A DNA stretch of 29,794 nt, taken from the NCBI GenBank assembly GCA_004557315.1, contig SFEH01000027.1, positions 1-29,794 of the forward strand, in the 5' to 3' direction. The notes below the pieces were generated by a model. The model saw only the letters and a list, made by a program, of their open reading frames with translations, did not search any database and was not told the DNA's origin. Numbering within the stretch: position 1 is the first letter of the stretch; the number at the start of each line of letters is the position of its first letter. This DNA comes from Bacteroidales bacterium. Its GTDB lineage: Bacteria; Bacteroidota; Bacteroidia; Bacteroidales; UBA3663. A program made the position numbers and the translations under genes. Positions 6,853 through 14,542 of the stretch are shown in pieces.

Positions 6853-7771
6853 TTTTTAGTGCAGTGTCATAGTCTTTCGCCAGCTGGCTCTTGAGTTCTT
6901 CGAGCGACGACATCTTGCGTTCGTCACGTATGCGTTCGATAAACGACAGGACGATGGTTTGCCCATAGATGTCCCCGTTGAATCCTATTAGGTGAGATTC
7001 GACCGATAGCAGTGCCTTGCCTTTATCGACAGTAGGACGGAAGCCGATATTGACCATCGACGGATAGACCTCTCCGTTCTCAAGTCTCACGGTGGCAGCA
7101 TATACTCCGTTCGACGGTATGATCTTGTCTTTGTCGAAAGGGTTGAGGTTGGCAGTCGGATAGCCAAGTTTCCTGCCCAACTGATGTCCGTGTATCACCA
7201 CACCCTCAAGGTCATAGGGCTTGCCGAGGATGTCGGTGGCTTCGCGGATCTTGCCGGCAATGAGAGAACGGCGCACCTCAGACGACGAGAAGTTCCGGCC
7301 CGAACCATCGTCAAACACTGGCTCCTGCACCACCTCCATGCCGCAGGTCTTGCCATAGCGCACATAGTCGTCAAAGCCCTCGGCACGGTTCTTGCCAAAC
7401 CGATGGTCATAGCCAATGAGCAGCTTCTTGACGTGCAACTTGGCAGAGAGGATGTCGCAGATAAATTGCTGGGCAGTGAGGTTGCGCACCTCCTCGGTGA
7501 AGTCGAGCAGGAAACAGGTGTCAATGCCTGTGCTTTCTAAGTTGGCAAGCTTCTCATCGAGCGTATTGATGAGATGAAGCTTGAAGTCGGGCTGTATGAG
7601 TTTGCGCGGATGATTGGCGAAAGTGATGACCGCCGATGATGTTCCCGAACGTTTTGCCTCTTCCTTCAAATGCTCAAGAAGGAAGCGATGACCGAGGTGA
7701 ACACCGTCAAAAAAACCTATACAAGCCGTGTAAGAACCCTCAATATTAAAGAAATTTCTTTTTATTATCAT
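6839..7771 (-). CDS. ribF: Bifunctional riboflavin kinase/FAD synthetase
   Basis: Converts riboflavin to FMN with ATP and then FMN to FAD in the cytoplasm. 310 residues, the normal length. The N-terminal nucleotidyltransferase (FAD synthetase) domain has 'GFFDGVHLGH' (19-28), 'YDHRFGK' (121-127) and 'FSSSEVRRSLIAG' (161-173). The C-terminal riboflavin kinase domain has Pro-Thr-Ala-Asn at 205-208 within 'GRKLGYPTANL', then 'NGVYAATVRL' and 'SMVNIGFRPTV'. It is a single gene lying tail to tail with the Lrp gene and divergent from the tRNA. No -7 element was found between the start and the tRNA, so its promoter may be the one at 7988-8019, beyond the tRNA. Confidence 0.95.
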   Translation of the reverse strand: MIIKRNFFNIEGSYTACIGFFDGVHLGHRFLLEHLKEEAKRSGTSSAVITFANHPRKLIQPDFKLHLINTLDEKLANLESTGIDTCFLLDFTEEVRNLTAQQFICDILSAKLHVKKLLIGYDHRFGKNRAEGFDDYVRYGKTCGMEVVQEPVFDDGSGRNFSSSEVRRSLIAGKIREATDILGKPYDLEGVVIHGHQLGRKLGYPTANLNPFDKDKIIPSNGVYAATVRLENGEVYPSMVNIGFRPTVDKGKALLSVESHLIGFNGDIYGQTIVLSFIERIRDERKMSSLEELKSQLAKDYDTALKIITR

Positions 7772-7787
7772 TTTTTGTGCCTAAATA

Positions 7788-7819
7788 TTTGCTAGTTTAT
7801 TTAGTTTTTATTATCTTTG
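7788..7819 (+). promoter_or_regulatory. Canonical Bacteroidetes promoter of the tRNA gene
   Basis: TTTG (7788-7791), 20-base spacer, TATCTTTG (7812-7819). This is the best match in the window to the primary sigma factor consensus TTTG-N19-21-TAnnTTTG. Transcription would start about 10 bases before the mature tRNA. Confidence 0.85.
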
Positions 7820-7835
7820 CACCGCTTTTAAAGCA

Positions 7836-7909
7836 GGTCCTATAGCTCAGTCGGTTAGAGCACCTGACTCATAATCAGGGAGTCCTTGGTTCAAGCCCAA
7901 GTGGGACCA
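7836..7909 (+). tRNA. tRNA with CAU anticodon (Ile2 or elongator Met)
   Basis: A complete 74-base cloverleaf: acceptor GGTCCTA/TGGGACC, D stem GCTC/GAGC, anticodon stem CCTGA/TCAGG with CAT at 7870-7872, T stem CTTGG/CCAAG, discriminator A, no encoded CCA. The paired acceptor end rules out initiator tRNA. A CAU tRNA can be elongator Met or, after lysidine modification by TilS, Ile reading AUA. The pairs C4-G69 and C5-G68 seen here are those E. coli TilS recognises in tRNA-Ile2, while E. coli elongator Met has U4 and A5. This favours Ile2, but the determinants could differ in this phylum. Confidence 0.9.
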
Positions 7910-7939
7910 CGATACTGGTTTGAAAATTTTCCGTTTGAA

Positions 7940-7980
7940 GGAGGCAAGACGAAGTGATTTCGGCTTGCCTTCATTTGTTT
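7940..7980 (+). terminator. Terminator after the tRNA
   Basis: AGGCAAG 7942-7948 pairs with CTTGCCT 7964-7970, extended by 7940-7941 with 7971-7972. An inner stem CGAA/TTCG (7950-7953 with 7959-7962) tops it. The tail ATTTGTTTT is T-rich. Confidence 0.7.
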
Positions 7981-7987
7981 TGCGCGG

Positions 7988-8019
7988 CAAAGATAGTTCA
8001 ATTTTGACTTATATTCAAT
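7988..8019 (-). promoter_or_regulatory. Minus-strand promoter facing the tRNA and ribF
   Basis: Reading the minus strand: ATTG (8019-8016), 20-base spacer, TATCTTTG (7995-7988). It is a near-canonical promoter whose transcript, starting near 7981, would run antisense through the tRNA towards ribF. It may be the ribF promoter with a leader of about 210 bases. Confidence 0.5.
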
Positions 8020-8043
8020 AATTATAGCACTTTTGCGTGCTAT

Positions 8044-8077
8044 TTTGCCTATTCTATCAAAAAAATTATTAATTTTG
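8044..8077 (+). promoter_or_regulatory. Promoter of the lolD-cysS unit
   Basis: TTTG 8044-8047 and TAATTTTG 8070-8077, 22-base spacer. The start would be about 15 bases before the lolD ATG, so the leader is very short. Confidence 0.55.
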
Positions 8078-8099
8078 CACCATTATTTATATATAAGGT

Positions 8100-8753
8100 A
8101 TGATAAAAGCCAACGATATTACCAAGTCTTTCGGCCCTTTACAGGTGCTCAAGGGCATAGATCTCACCGTCGGGAAGGGGGAGATCGTGAGTATTGTGGG
8201 CAAAAGTGGAGCTGGCAAGACCACACTCCTGCATATCCTTGGTTCGCTCGACAAACCCGATTCGGGTTCTGTGACACTGGCCGGTACCGACATCACCCAG
8301 CTCAAAGACCGCGAGTTGTCGGACTTCCGCAACCGCCACATCGGTTTCGTCTTCCAGTTCCATCAGCTCCTGCCAGAGTTCTCGGCACTCGAAAACGTGA
8401 TGATGCCAGCCCTGATAGCTGGCATTCCGAACTCCAAGGCACGATGTCAAGGCTTGGAATTGCTCGACTTCCTGAATCTCGCCGACCGAGCCAAGCATAA
8501 GCCCAACGAGCTGTCGGGCGGAGAGAAACAGAGAGTAGCGGTGGCACGAGCGCTGATTAACCATCCTGACGTGATCTTTGCCGATGAGCCTTCAGGCAGC
8601 CTCGATTCGGCCAACAAGCAGGATCTGCATCAGCTCTTCTTCAGCCTGCGCAACCAGATGAACCAGACATTTGTCATCGTCACCCACGACGAGAGCCTTG
8701 CCGCCCTCAGCGACAGGACGATCCGTATGGCAGATGGAAGGATATTAGTTTAA
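8100..8753 (+). CDS. lolD: ABC transporter ATPase, LolD/MacB type (lipoprotein release)
   Basis: 217 residues, ATPase only. Walker A 'GKSGAGKT' (34-41), Q-loop in 'FVFQFHQLLPEFSALENV' (83-100), signature 'LSGGEKQR' (138-145), Walker B 'VIFADEP' (158-164), D-loop 'SGSLDS', and switch His in 'VIVTHD'. The Leu-Pro after the Q-loop and the 'SGSLDS' D-loop are typical of LolD/MacB/FtsE-like ATPases. LolD powers extraction of lipoproteins from the inner membrane together with LolC/E permeases, but no permease gene is near. It could serve another MacB-type exporter. cysS follows 74 bases later on the same strand without a visible promoter, so the two are probably co-transcribed. Confidence 0.8.
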   Translation: MIKANDITKSFGPLQVLKGIDLTVGKGEIVSIVGKSGAGKTTLLHILGSLDKPDSGSVTLAGTDITQLKDRELSDFRNRHIGFVFQFHQLLPEFSALENVMMPALIAGIPNSKARCQGLELLDFLNLADRAKHKPNELSGGEKQRVAVARALINHPDVIFADEPSGSLDSANKQDLHQLFFSLRNQMNQTFVIVTHDESLAALSDRTIRMADGRILV

Positions 8754-8827
8754 GTAGTTAGCGAAGCGATAACTCTGGTTATCTCCCATAAACTCCCTTT
8801 TATTCAAGAATCAAAAAACAAAACAAT

Positions 8828-10324
8828 ATGGCAACTCAACAATTATACGTTTACAATACTTTGAGCCGCACAAAGCAGCCTTTCAAGTCGATTGTCCCTG
8901 ATCATGTGGGCATGTATGTGTGCGGTCCTACTGTCTATGGCGACGGACATCTTGGTCATGCTCGTCCTGCCATCACGTTCGACATTCTCTATCGCTATCT
9001 CCAGCACATCGGCTATAAGGTGCGCTACTGCCGCAACATCACAGATGTGGGTCACCTTGAGCACGATGCCGATGAGGGCGAGGACAAGATTGCCAAGAAG
9101 GCACGTCTGGAGCAGAAAGAACCGATGGAGGTGGTGCAGTATTATCTCAACCGCTACCACAAGGCCATGGATGCGCTCAACGTGCTTCCTCCAAGCATCG
9201 AGCCTCACGCTTCTGGCCACATCATCGAGCAGATTGCCTATGTGCAGAAGATTCTCGATGCTGGCTATGCTTATGTGAGCGAAGGTAGTGTCTATTTCGA
9301 TGTCAAGAAATATGCCGAGAAGTTCAACTATGGTATCCTTTCCGGACGTAATGTCAACGAGCTGCTTGAAACCACACGCGAGCTCGACGGACAGGATGAG
9401 AAGCGCAATGCATGCGACTTTGCGCTCTGGAAGAAGGCACAGCCTGAACATATCATGCATTGGCCATCGCCTTGGAGCGAGGGTTTCCCTGGCTGGCACC
9501 TTGAGTGCTCGACTATGGGTGAGAAGTACCTAGGCGATCAGTTTGACATCCATGGCGGAGGTCTCGACCTGCTCTTCCCTCACCACGAGTGCGAGATTGC
9601 ACAGAGCTGTGCAGCCAAGGGCAAGCCAACAGTCAACTACTGGATGCACAACAACATGATCACCATCGACGGCAAGAAGATGGGTAAGTCGTATGGCAAC
9701 TTCATCACTCTCGACGAGTTCTTCACTGGCACTCATCCAAAGCTCCAGCAGGCTTATAGCCCAATGACTATCCGTTTCTTCATCCTCATGGCTCACTATC
9801 GCAGCACTGTTGATTTCAGCAACGAGGCTCTCCAGAGTGCCGAGAAGGGCATGAAGCGCATGACCGAAGGCTATGCCAACATCGCGCGTATCAAGGTTGC
9901 TGCCGAGTCTGCAGCAACTGCCGAGACTCTCAAGATGATCGAGAATACCGAACAGGCAATGTATGAGGCAATGAACGACGACCTCACTACTCCTGTCGTG
10001 ATCAGCAACCTCTTTGAGCTCGTTACGCTCATCAACAAGATCATCGATGGAAAGACTGTGATCGGTCAGGCTGGTCTCGACAAGCTCACTGCTGTCTTCA
10101 AGACCTTCTTCTTCGACATCCTTGGCATGAAGGACGAATCGGTGGCTGGTGCCGACAATGCGAAGTCAGAGGCTTACAAGGGTGCTGTCGATCTCCTCCT
10201 CGAAGTGCGTGCACAGGCAAAGTCGAACAAGGATTGGGCAACATCCGACCTCATCCGCAACAAGATGGCAGAACTCGGATTTGTAGTCAAGGACACCAAG
10301 GATGGTGCTACTTGGTCAATCTGA
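8828..10324 (+). CDS. cysS: Cysteinyl-tRNA synthetase
   Basis: Charges tRNA-Cys with cysteine. 498 residues; class I synthetase. The HIGH motif is 'HLGH' (41-44) and the KMSKS motif is 'KMGKS' (284-288). Zinc ligands expected from E. coli CysS are C32, C227, H252 and E256, all present ('YVCGPTV', 'HLECSTM', 'PHHECEIAQS'). The C-terminal DALR-type anticodon domain begins near residue 370 and ends in 'KDTKDGATWSI'. The start ATG at 8828 follows an AT-rich leader with no Shine-Dalgarno sequence. It is probably transcribed with the ATPase gene upstream and ends at a strong shared terminator. Confidence 0.97.
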   Translation: MATQQLYVYNTLSRTKQPFKSIVPDHVGMYVCGPTVYGDGHLGHARPAITFDILYRYLQHIGYKVRYCRNITDVGHLEHDADEGEDKIAKKARLEQKEPMEVVQYYLNRYHKAMDALNVLPPSIEPHASGHIIEQIAYVQKILDAGYAYVSEGSVYFDVKKYAEKFNYGILSGRNVNELLETTRELDGQDEKRNACDFALWKKAQPEHIMHWPSPWSEGFPGWHLECSTMGEKYLGDQFDIHGGGLDLLFPHHECEIAQSCAAKGKPTVNYWMHNNMITIDGKKMGKSYGNFITLDEFFTGTHPKLQQAYSPMTIRFFILMAHYRSTVDFSNEALQSAEKGMKRMTEGYANIARIKVAAESAATAETLKMIENTEQAMYEAMNDDLTTPVVISNLFELVTLINKIIDGKTVIGQAGLDKLTAVFKTFFFDILGMKDESVAGADNAKSEAYKGAVDLLLEVRAQAKSNKDWATSDLIRNKMAELGFVVKDTKDGATWSI

Positions 10325-10347
10325 TGATTTTCACACATTAATATAAA

Positions 10348-10390
10348 ACAATGGCTTATCGTAATCTTTTGCGATAAGCCATTGTCTCTT
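10348..10390. terminator. Bidirectional terminator between cysS and queC
   Basis: A perfect 13-bp inverted repeat, CAATGGCTTATCG (10349-10361) and its complement (10372-10384), extended by A10348-T10385, with a 10-base loop. TCTCTTTT follows on the plus strand and AAAA precedes it, giving T's on the minus strand. It serves both convergent genes. Confidence 0.85.
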
Positions 10391-11044
10391 TTATTCATCA
10401 TATACTGTCGGGTCTTCAATGCCTGCCTCTTGCAGAGCTTCCTTGCGCTCGACGCATGTGCCGCATTTGCCGCAGTGCTTGTCGCCTCCTTTGTAGCAAG
10501 ACCATGTTTCGGCATAGTTCAAGCCCAAGGCCTTGCCACGAAGGGCAATGTCGGTCTTGGTGATATTGGTATATGGGGCAACGATGTTGATATTTGCGTA
10601 TGTGCCAGCCGACATTGCCTCGCTCATAGCCTTGATAAACTCGCTCCGGCAATCGGGATAGATGGCGTGGTCGCCACCATGATTGGCAATCATAACGTTC
10701 TTCAGTCCGTTGCACTCTGCAATGCCGCAGGCGATTGACAGCATAATGCCATTGCGGAAAGGCACTACAGTCGATTGCATGTTCTCGTCCTCATAGTGGC
10801 CTTCAGGTATGGCATCTGCCCCTTCGAGCAGCGACGACTTGAAATACTGATGCATGAAGGCAAGAGGGATGATGAGATGGGGAATGCCCAATCGCTCGCA
10901 ATGCAGCTTCGCAAACGGAATCTCCTTGTCGGCATGATTCGACCCATAGTCGAATGTGACCGCCATCCCAATCCGTTCAGCATATTCATATAACATGGTG
11001 ATAGAATCCATACCACCAGACACAATAATCAAAGAATCTTTCAT
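10391..11044 (-). CDS. queC: 7-cyano-7-deazaguanine synthase
   Basis: Makes preQ0 from 7-carboxy-7-deazaguanine, ammonia and ATP, in queuosine tRNA modification. 217 residues. PP-loop 'SGGMDS' (9-14), 'TFDYGSNHADKE' (30-41), and a C-terminal zinc site with C183, C191, C194 and C197 ('CYKGGDKHCGKCGTC'). The ATG at 11044 is chosen because the PP-loop protein normally starts just before 'SLIIVSGG'; an in-frame ATG at 11056 would overlap the previous gene. The stop codon of the alkD-type gene (11046-11048) lies just before the ATG, so the two genes are almost certainly translationally coupled. No queD, queE or queF is adjacent. Confidence 0.93.
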   Translation of the reverse strand: MKDSLIIVSGGMDSITMLYEYAERIGMAVTFDYGSNHADKEIPFAKLHCERLGIPHLIIPLAFMHQYFKSSLLEGADAIPEGHYEDENMQSTVVPFRNGIMLSIACGIAECNGLKNVMIANHGGDHAIYPDCRSEFIKAMSEAMSAGTYANINIVAPYTNITKTDIALRGKALGLNYAETWSCYKGGDKHCGKCGTCVERKEALQEAGIEDPTVYDE

Positions 11045-11045
11045 T

Positions 11046-11858
11046 TCATGTTCCATAATCGATAATATCTTGTTGATTCGAAGGTTGTACAGTCCGAGCA
11101 CTTGAGCACAAGTAACTTTGCCTCTTGTTCTCTGGCATCTTTTCGATGGCATAGCGAAGGGTGGTGCGATGCATCTCTGAGGCGTGTGCGTCAAGATAGT
11201 CTTCGAGCGTAGGCATATCGCGCTTGCCCACCTCGCGCAACATCCAACCCACGGCTTTGTGAATCAGGTCGTGAGGATGAGGCAGAAGGATGCTGGCAAG
11301 GCGCAAAGTATCATCATATTGGTCGGCACGTATCAGCATCCAGCACGTGACCATGGCGATGCGCTGTTCCCAGAGGTTGGAGCTTGCAGCAAGGCGATAG
11401 AGCACTTGGCGGTCGGGCATCGTACCATCGGCCTTTGGGTACAGAAGCCATGGACCAAGAATCTTTGGGCATGACATATCTACCAAGTCCCAGTTGTTGG
11501 CTTTTCGGGCATGCCGCAGATAGAACTGTGCAATCTCTTCCCTGCGCTCTGCTTTCACCGTCGGCATCTGTCGAGCCTTGGGCAGAGCTGCCTTCATCTC
11601 TTCAACAAGCAGTAGGAATCCACATAGTCTTGCCTCGTGCCATTCCGAGTCAAGGAGCACCTCAATCTCTTCGAGCGGCACGCACAGCTTCGCCTCCTTG
11701 ACCACGATGCGCGTATCTGGTACCTTAATGCCGATAAACTTGTCGCCTTCGCCATATTCACCCTTGCCAGTCTTGAAAAAACGCATGAGGTTGTCTCTCT
11801 GCACTTCATCGCCCATGGCGAGCAGAGTGGCCAAAATATCATTTGCTGTTACCTGCAT
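11046..11858 (-). CDS. alkD: DNA alkylation repair glycosylase, AlkD family
   Basis: Removes alkylated bases (3-methyladenine, 7-methylguanine) from DNA. 270 residues, an all-helical HEAT-repeat protein. Positions that match the active surface of Bacillus cereus AlkD: W123 and D127 in 'NNWDLVD' (W109/D113), R166 in 'LWEQRIAM' (R148), and W205 in 'KAVGWMLREVGKRD' (W187). The C-terminus carries a polar tail after about residue 240. It is upstream of queC with effectively no gap. A pairing of DNA repair with queuosine synthesis has no obvious functional logic and may be just operon packing. The gene has a -7 element upstream at 11928-11935. Confidence 0.9.
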   Translation of the reverse strand: MQVTANDILATLLAMGDEVQRDNLMRFFKTGKGEYGEGDKFIGIKVPDTRIVVKEAKLCVPLEEIEVLLDSEWHEARLCGFLLLVEEMKAALPKARQMPTVKAERREEIAQFYLRHARKANNWDLVDMSCPKILGPWLLYPKADGTMPDRQVLYRLAASSNLWEQRIAMVTCWMLIRADQYDDTLRLASILLPHPHDLIHKAVGWMLREVGKRDMPTLEDYLDAHASEMHRTTLRYAIEKMPENKRQSYLCSSARTVQPSNQQDIIDYGT

Positions 11859-11927
11859 ATCTTATATTTGTTGCATTCTAAACTATCTTGTTGAGCTTGT
11901 TTAACTACTCTTCTCTGGTTACACTTG

Positions 11928-11960
11928 CAAAGATAGTAAACAATATTGAGATAAAACAAG
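11928..11960 (-). promoter_or_regulatory. Promoter of the alkD-queC operon
   Basis: On the minus strand TATCTTTG at 11935-11928 is an exact -7 match. CTTG at 11960-11957, 21 bases upstream, is a weak -33 match. The leader would be about 60 bases. Confidence 0.6.
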
Positions 11961-12047
11961 AAATGATGGCTTATTTTGTCATACTTAGCCAATTTTTTGA
12001 GACTTTCAATATAAATTATGAAAAACAGGATATTATTACTGAAAAAT

Positions 12048-12079
12048 ATTGAAACAAGGGATTATTTTTATTATATTTG
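12048..12079 (+). promoter_or_regulatory. Promoter of the M61 peptidase-tcdA unit
   Basis: ATTG (12048-12051), 20-base spacer, TATATTTG (12072-12079). One base off the -33 consensus, exact for -7. The leader is about 45 bases. Confidence 0.65.
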
Positions 12080-12129
12080 CCGCAATATATATCATTTTTG
12101 GAATGTAATCAACATCAAGAAGCATCACA

Positions 12130-13596
12130 ATGAAAATAATACAATTATTGATGGCAGTGCTGCTGTCAGCTATCTACACTTCTGCTTTTGCCGGCGATTA
12201 TACTATGCATTATTCAGTCAGTATGGACACATTAGGCCACTATCTCAATGTCAAGCTGACCTACACTGGAGCAGACAAGCGGCTTAACCTGAAGATGCCT
12301 GTCTGGGCTCCTGGCTATTATGAGATACTTGACTACCCCAAGTACCTCTGTGACTTCGATGCATCTGATGCCGATGGCAACAGGCTGCAATGGCACAAGG
12401 AGAGTAAGAACTTGTGGGTCATCGATACCGATTCAAGCGAAACGGTCACAGTCAGCTACCGCATCTTTGCCAACCGACGTGATGTAGCTTCAAGTCGTGT
12501 CAATGCCGAGACAGCATTCATCGCACCAAATGGGGTCTTCATGTACAAAGACGATGACACATCGCATCCCCTCAGTCTGACCTATGACTTGCCATCCAAC
12601 TGGATGACCATTTCTTCAGGATTGAAAGCCGATGAAGGCAACCCTCGCTCATACAAAGTCCCCTCGTTCGACTTGCTTTTTGACAGTCCTTTCCTTATCG
12701 GCAATCACTACACCAAGACAATATCGCACGAAGGTCATGAATATGAATTTGCTATTGAGACTCCGGATGGATTTGAAGAATCAGGATTCGAATCAGCCTT
12801 TCGCTCGATAGTGTCGGCAGCGACCGACATCATCAAGGATGTGCCTTATGACAACTATTGTCTCATTCTGCTTGGCGCAGGAGGTGGAGGACTGGAGCAT
12901 TTCAATTCCCAAGCATGTTACACCTCCGGATCCTACAGGTATAAGGACCGAAGCAGATGGATCGATTTCCTGGCTTTCATTGCGCATGAATATTTTCATC
13001 TCTATAATGTCAAGACCATTCGCCCTATCGAACTTGGCCCGTTCGACTATGACCGTGAGACATATAGCCCGTTGCTGTGGTTCAGCGAAGGTATAACATG
13101 CTATTATGAAACTCAGATTCTCTATCGGGCAGGACTCTGTACTGAGGCAGAGAAATACCAGATGCTATCATCTTACATGGCTATGGACGAACCATACAAC
13201 GGCAAGTATCATCAAAGCCTGCGAATGGCAAGCTATGACATCTGGCTCAACTTTATGAACCGTAATGCCAATGCTAAGGATGTGACAGTCAACTACTATT
13301 TCCGGGGTCCTACCATCGGACTCATCATGGACATAGAGATACAGCGCTTGTCGGACAATAAACGATCGCTCGACAATCTGATGCGACTTCTGTACAATCG
13401 TTACTACAAGCAGGCAGGAAGAGGCTTCACTGAGGAGGAGTTCTGGGATGCAGTCGATGAAGTGGCAGGAGCATCCATGGCTCATGTGCGATATTTGGTG
13501 GATAATCCTGTCGAAATAGATTATGACCGTTTTTTATCTCCTGCTGGTATCGTTCTTGACAGAGATAAATGGGTCTTGACAAAAACGAAACAATAA
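12130..13596 (+). CDS. Secreted M61-family metallopeptidase lacking the PDZ domain
   Basis: 488 residues. A signal peptide (about 1-21, ending Ala-Phe-Ala) sends it to the periplasm or outside. An N-terminal beta-rich domain (about 22-195) precedes a gluzincin catalytic domain with zinc motif HEYFH (286-290) and third ligand E320 in 'WFSEGITCYYE'. The 'GGGLEHFNS' stretch (252-260) is the M61 counterpart of the Gly-x-Met-Glu-Asn substrate-binding loop of M1 peptidases. M61 enzymes such as glycyl aminopeptidase usually have about 600 residues and a C-terminal PDZ domain; here the chain ends about 170 residues after the zinc site, so PDZ is absent. The substrate is unknown. It is first in a unit with tcdA, 35 bases downstream. 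Confidence 0.85.
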   Translation: MKIIQLLMAVLLSAIYTSAFAGDYTMHYSVSMDTLGHYLNVKLTYTGADKRLNLKMPVWAPGYYEILDYPKYLCDFDASDADGNRLQWHKESKNLWVIDTDSSETVTVSYRIFANRRDVASSRVNAETAFIAPNGVFMYKDDDTSHPLSLTYDLPSNWMTISSGLKADEGNPRSYKVPSFDLLFDSPFLIGNHYTKTISHEGHEYEFAIETPDGFEESGFESAFRSIVSAATDIIKDVPYDNYCLILLGAGGGGLEHFNSQACYTSGSYRYKDRSRWIDFLAFIAHEYFHLYNVKTIRPIELGPFDYDRETYSPLLWFSEGITCYYETQILYRAGLCTEAEKYQMLSSYMAMDEPYNGKYHQSLRMASYDIWLNFMNRNANAKDVTVNYYFRGPTIGLIMDIEIQRLSDNKRSLDNLMRLLYNRYYKQAGRGFTEEEFWDAVDEVAGASMAHVRYLVDNPVEIDYDRFLSPAGIVLDRDKWVLTKTKQ

Positions 13597-13631
13597 TTTG
13601 TTGATTGAACAATAAACTACGACTGACTTAT

Positions 13632-14447
13632 ATGGATATCAGTGTTTCTACTATGGAACGAGGAATGCAACGACGTACGGAATTGCTCCTCGGCTCTGAG
13701 AATCTTGCAAAAATTCAGAAAGCGCGTGTGTTGATCTTCGGCGTCGGGGGCGTAGGTTCCTGGTGTGCAGAATGTCTGGTGAGAAGTGGAGTAAGGAACA
13801 TCACCATAGTTGACTCCGACCGCATCTGTATCACCAACTGCAACCGCCAGCTGATGGCAACAAGCAAGAGTGTGGGGCAGGTGAAGGTTGAGGCACTGAA
13901 AGAAAGGCTTTTGGAAATCAATCCCAATGCCAATGTCACTTGCATGCAGAAGGTTTATGAGGCTGAGACTGCCGATAGTTTCGAGATAGAGACGTATGAC
14001 TATATAGTCGATGCCATCGACTCCTTGAAAGACAAGGCCGACCTGATTCTCCGAGCAACGGCCTTGCCTAAGCATATCACCTTCGTTTCATCGATGGGTG
14101 CAGCTTTGCGTCGTGACCCGTTCATGGTGAGAAAGGGAGAATTCTGGAAAATCAAGGGCGATGCCTTGGCAAGGGCTTTGCGCAACAAATTCAAGAGAGA
14201 CAAGACTTTCCCTTCGAGGAAGTTCCTGTGTGTATATTCTGAGGAGACTCCGCAGAAGAATATGGGTGTCGGCATGACTGGTGAAACAGATGCCAATGAC
14301 ATTCCTGCCAATATGCAACTTGCCAACCCGGAAAATGAAATCAGCTCAAGGAAGGCTCAGATCAACGGCTCTCTCTGTCATGTCACAGCTGTCTTTGGCA
14401 TGTCGATAGCCGGCATCATCATCAATCATATCGTGGACAAGGCATAA
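13632..14447 (+). CDS. tcdA: tRNA threonylcarbamoyladenosine dehydratase
   Basis: ATP-dependent cyclisation of t6A37 to ct6A in ANN-decoding tRNAs; an E1-like ThiF/MoeB/HesA fold. 271 residues (E. coli TcdA 268). Seen: 'RRTELLLGSENLAKIQ' at the N-terminus, nucleotide-binding 'GVGGVGSWCAECL' (37-49), and 'VDSDRICITNCNRQ' with the Asp and Arg that contact ATP. The C-terminal part contains 'VYSEETPQ', typical of the TcdA branch. The ATG at 13632 is preferred; a TTG 27 bases upstream and an ATG at 13653 are also in frame, and no Shine-Dalgarno sequence decides between them. It follows the M61 gene closely. A tRNA modification role beside a secreted peptidase looks like simple co-location. Confidence 0.9.
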   Translation: MDISVSTMERGMQRRTELLLGSENLAKIQKARVLIFGVGGVGSWCAECLVRSGVRNITIVDSDRICITNCNRQLMATSKSVGQVKVEALKERLLEINPNANVTCMQKVYEAETADSFEIETYDYIVDAIDSLKDKADLILRATALPKHITFVSSMGAALRRDPFMVRKGEFWKIKGDALARALRNKFKRDKTFPSRKFLCVYSEETPQKNMGVGMTGETDANDIPANMQLANPENEISSRKAQINGSLCHVTAVFGMSIAGIIINHIVDKA

Positions 14448-14454
14448 TAAACTG

Positions 14455-14514
14455 TTTGCCTTTTTTAGGCAAAGACACCCCTTTCCCTCCTGATGTGAAC
14501 CAAGGGGGAAAGGG
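14455..14514. terminator. Two hairpins between tcdA and the arabinofuranosidase gene
   Basis: First: TTTGCC 14455-14460 and GGCAAA 14468-14473 with a T-rich loop. Second: CCCTTTCCC 14479-14487 and GGGAAAGGG 14506-14514, an unusually stable 9-bp stem. They separate convergent genes and probably terminate both transcripts. Confidence 0.7.
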
Positions 14515-14542
14515 TAATGCCTGAGAGAAGACGTGCAATATC

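Noticed and set aside
8756..8774. Terminator between lolD and cysS
   Set aside because: The hairpin has a mismatch, a short stem and no T-run, so read-through into cysS is more likely.
8843..9499. Minus-strand open frame of 218 codons inside cysS
   Set aside because: Antisense shadow of a clear synthetase; no start context or family signal.
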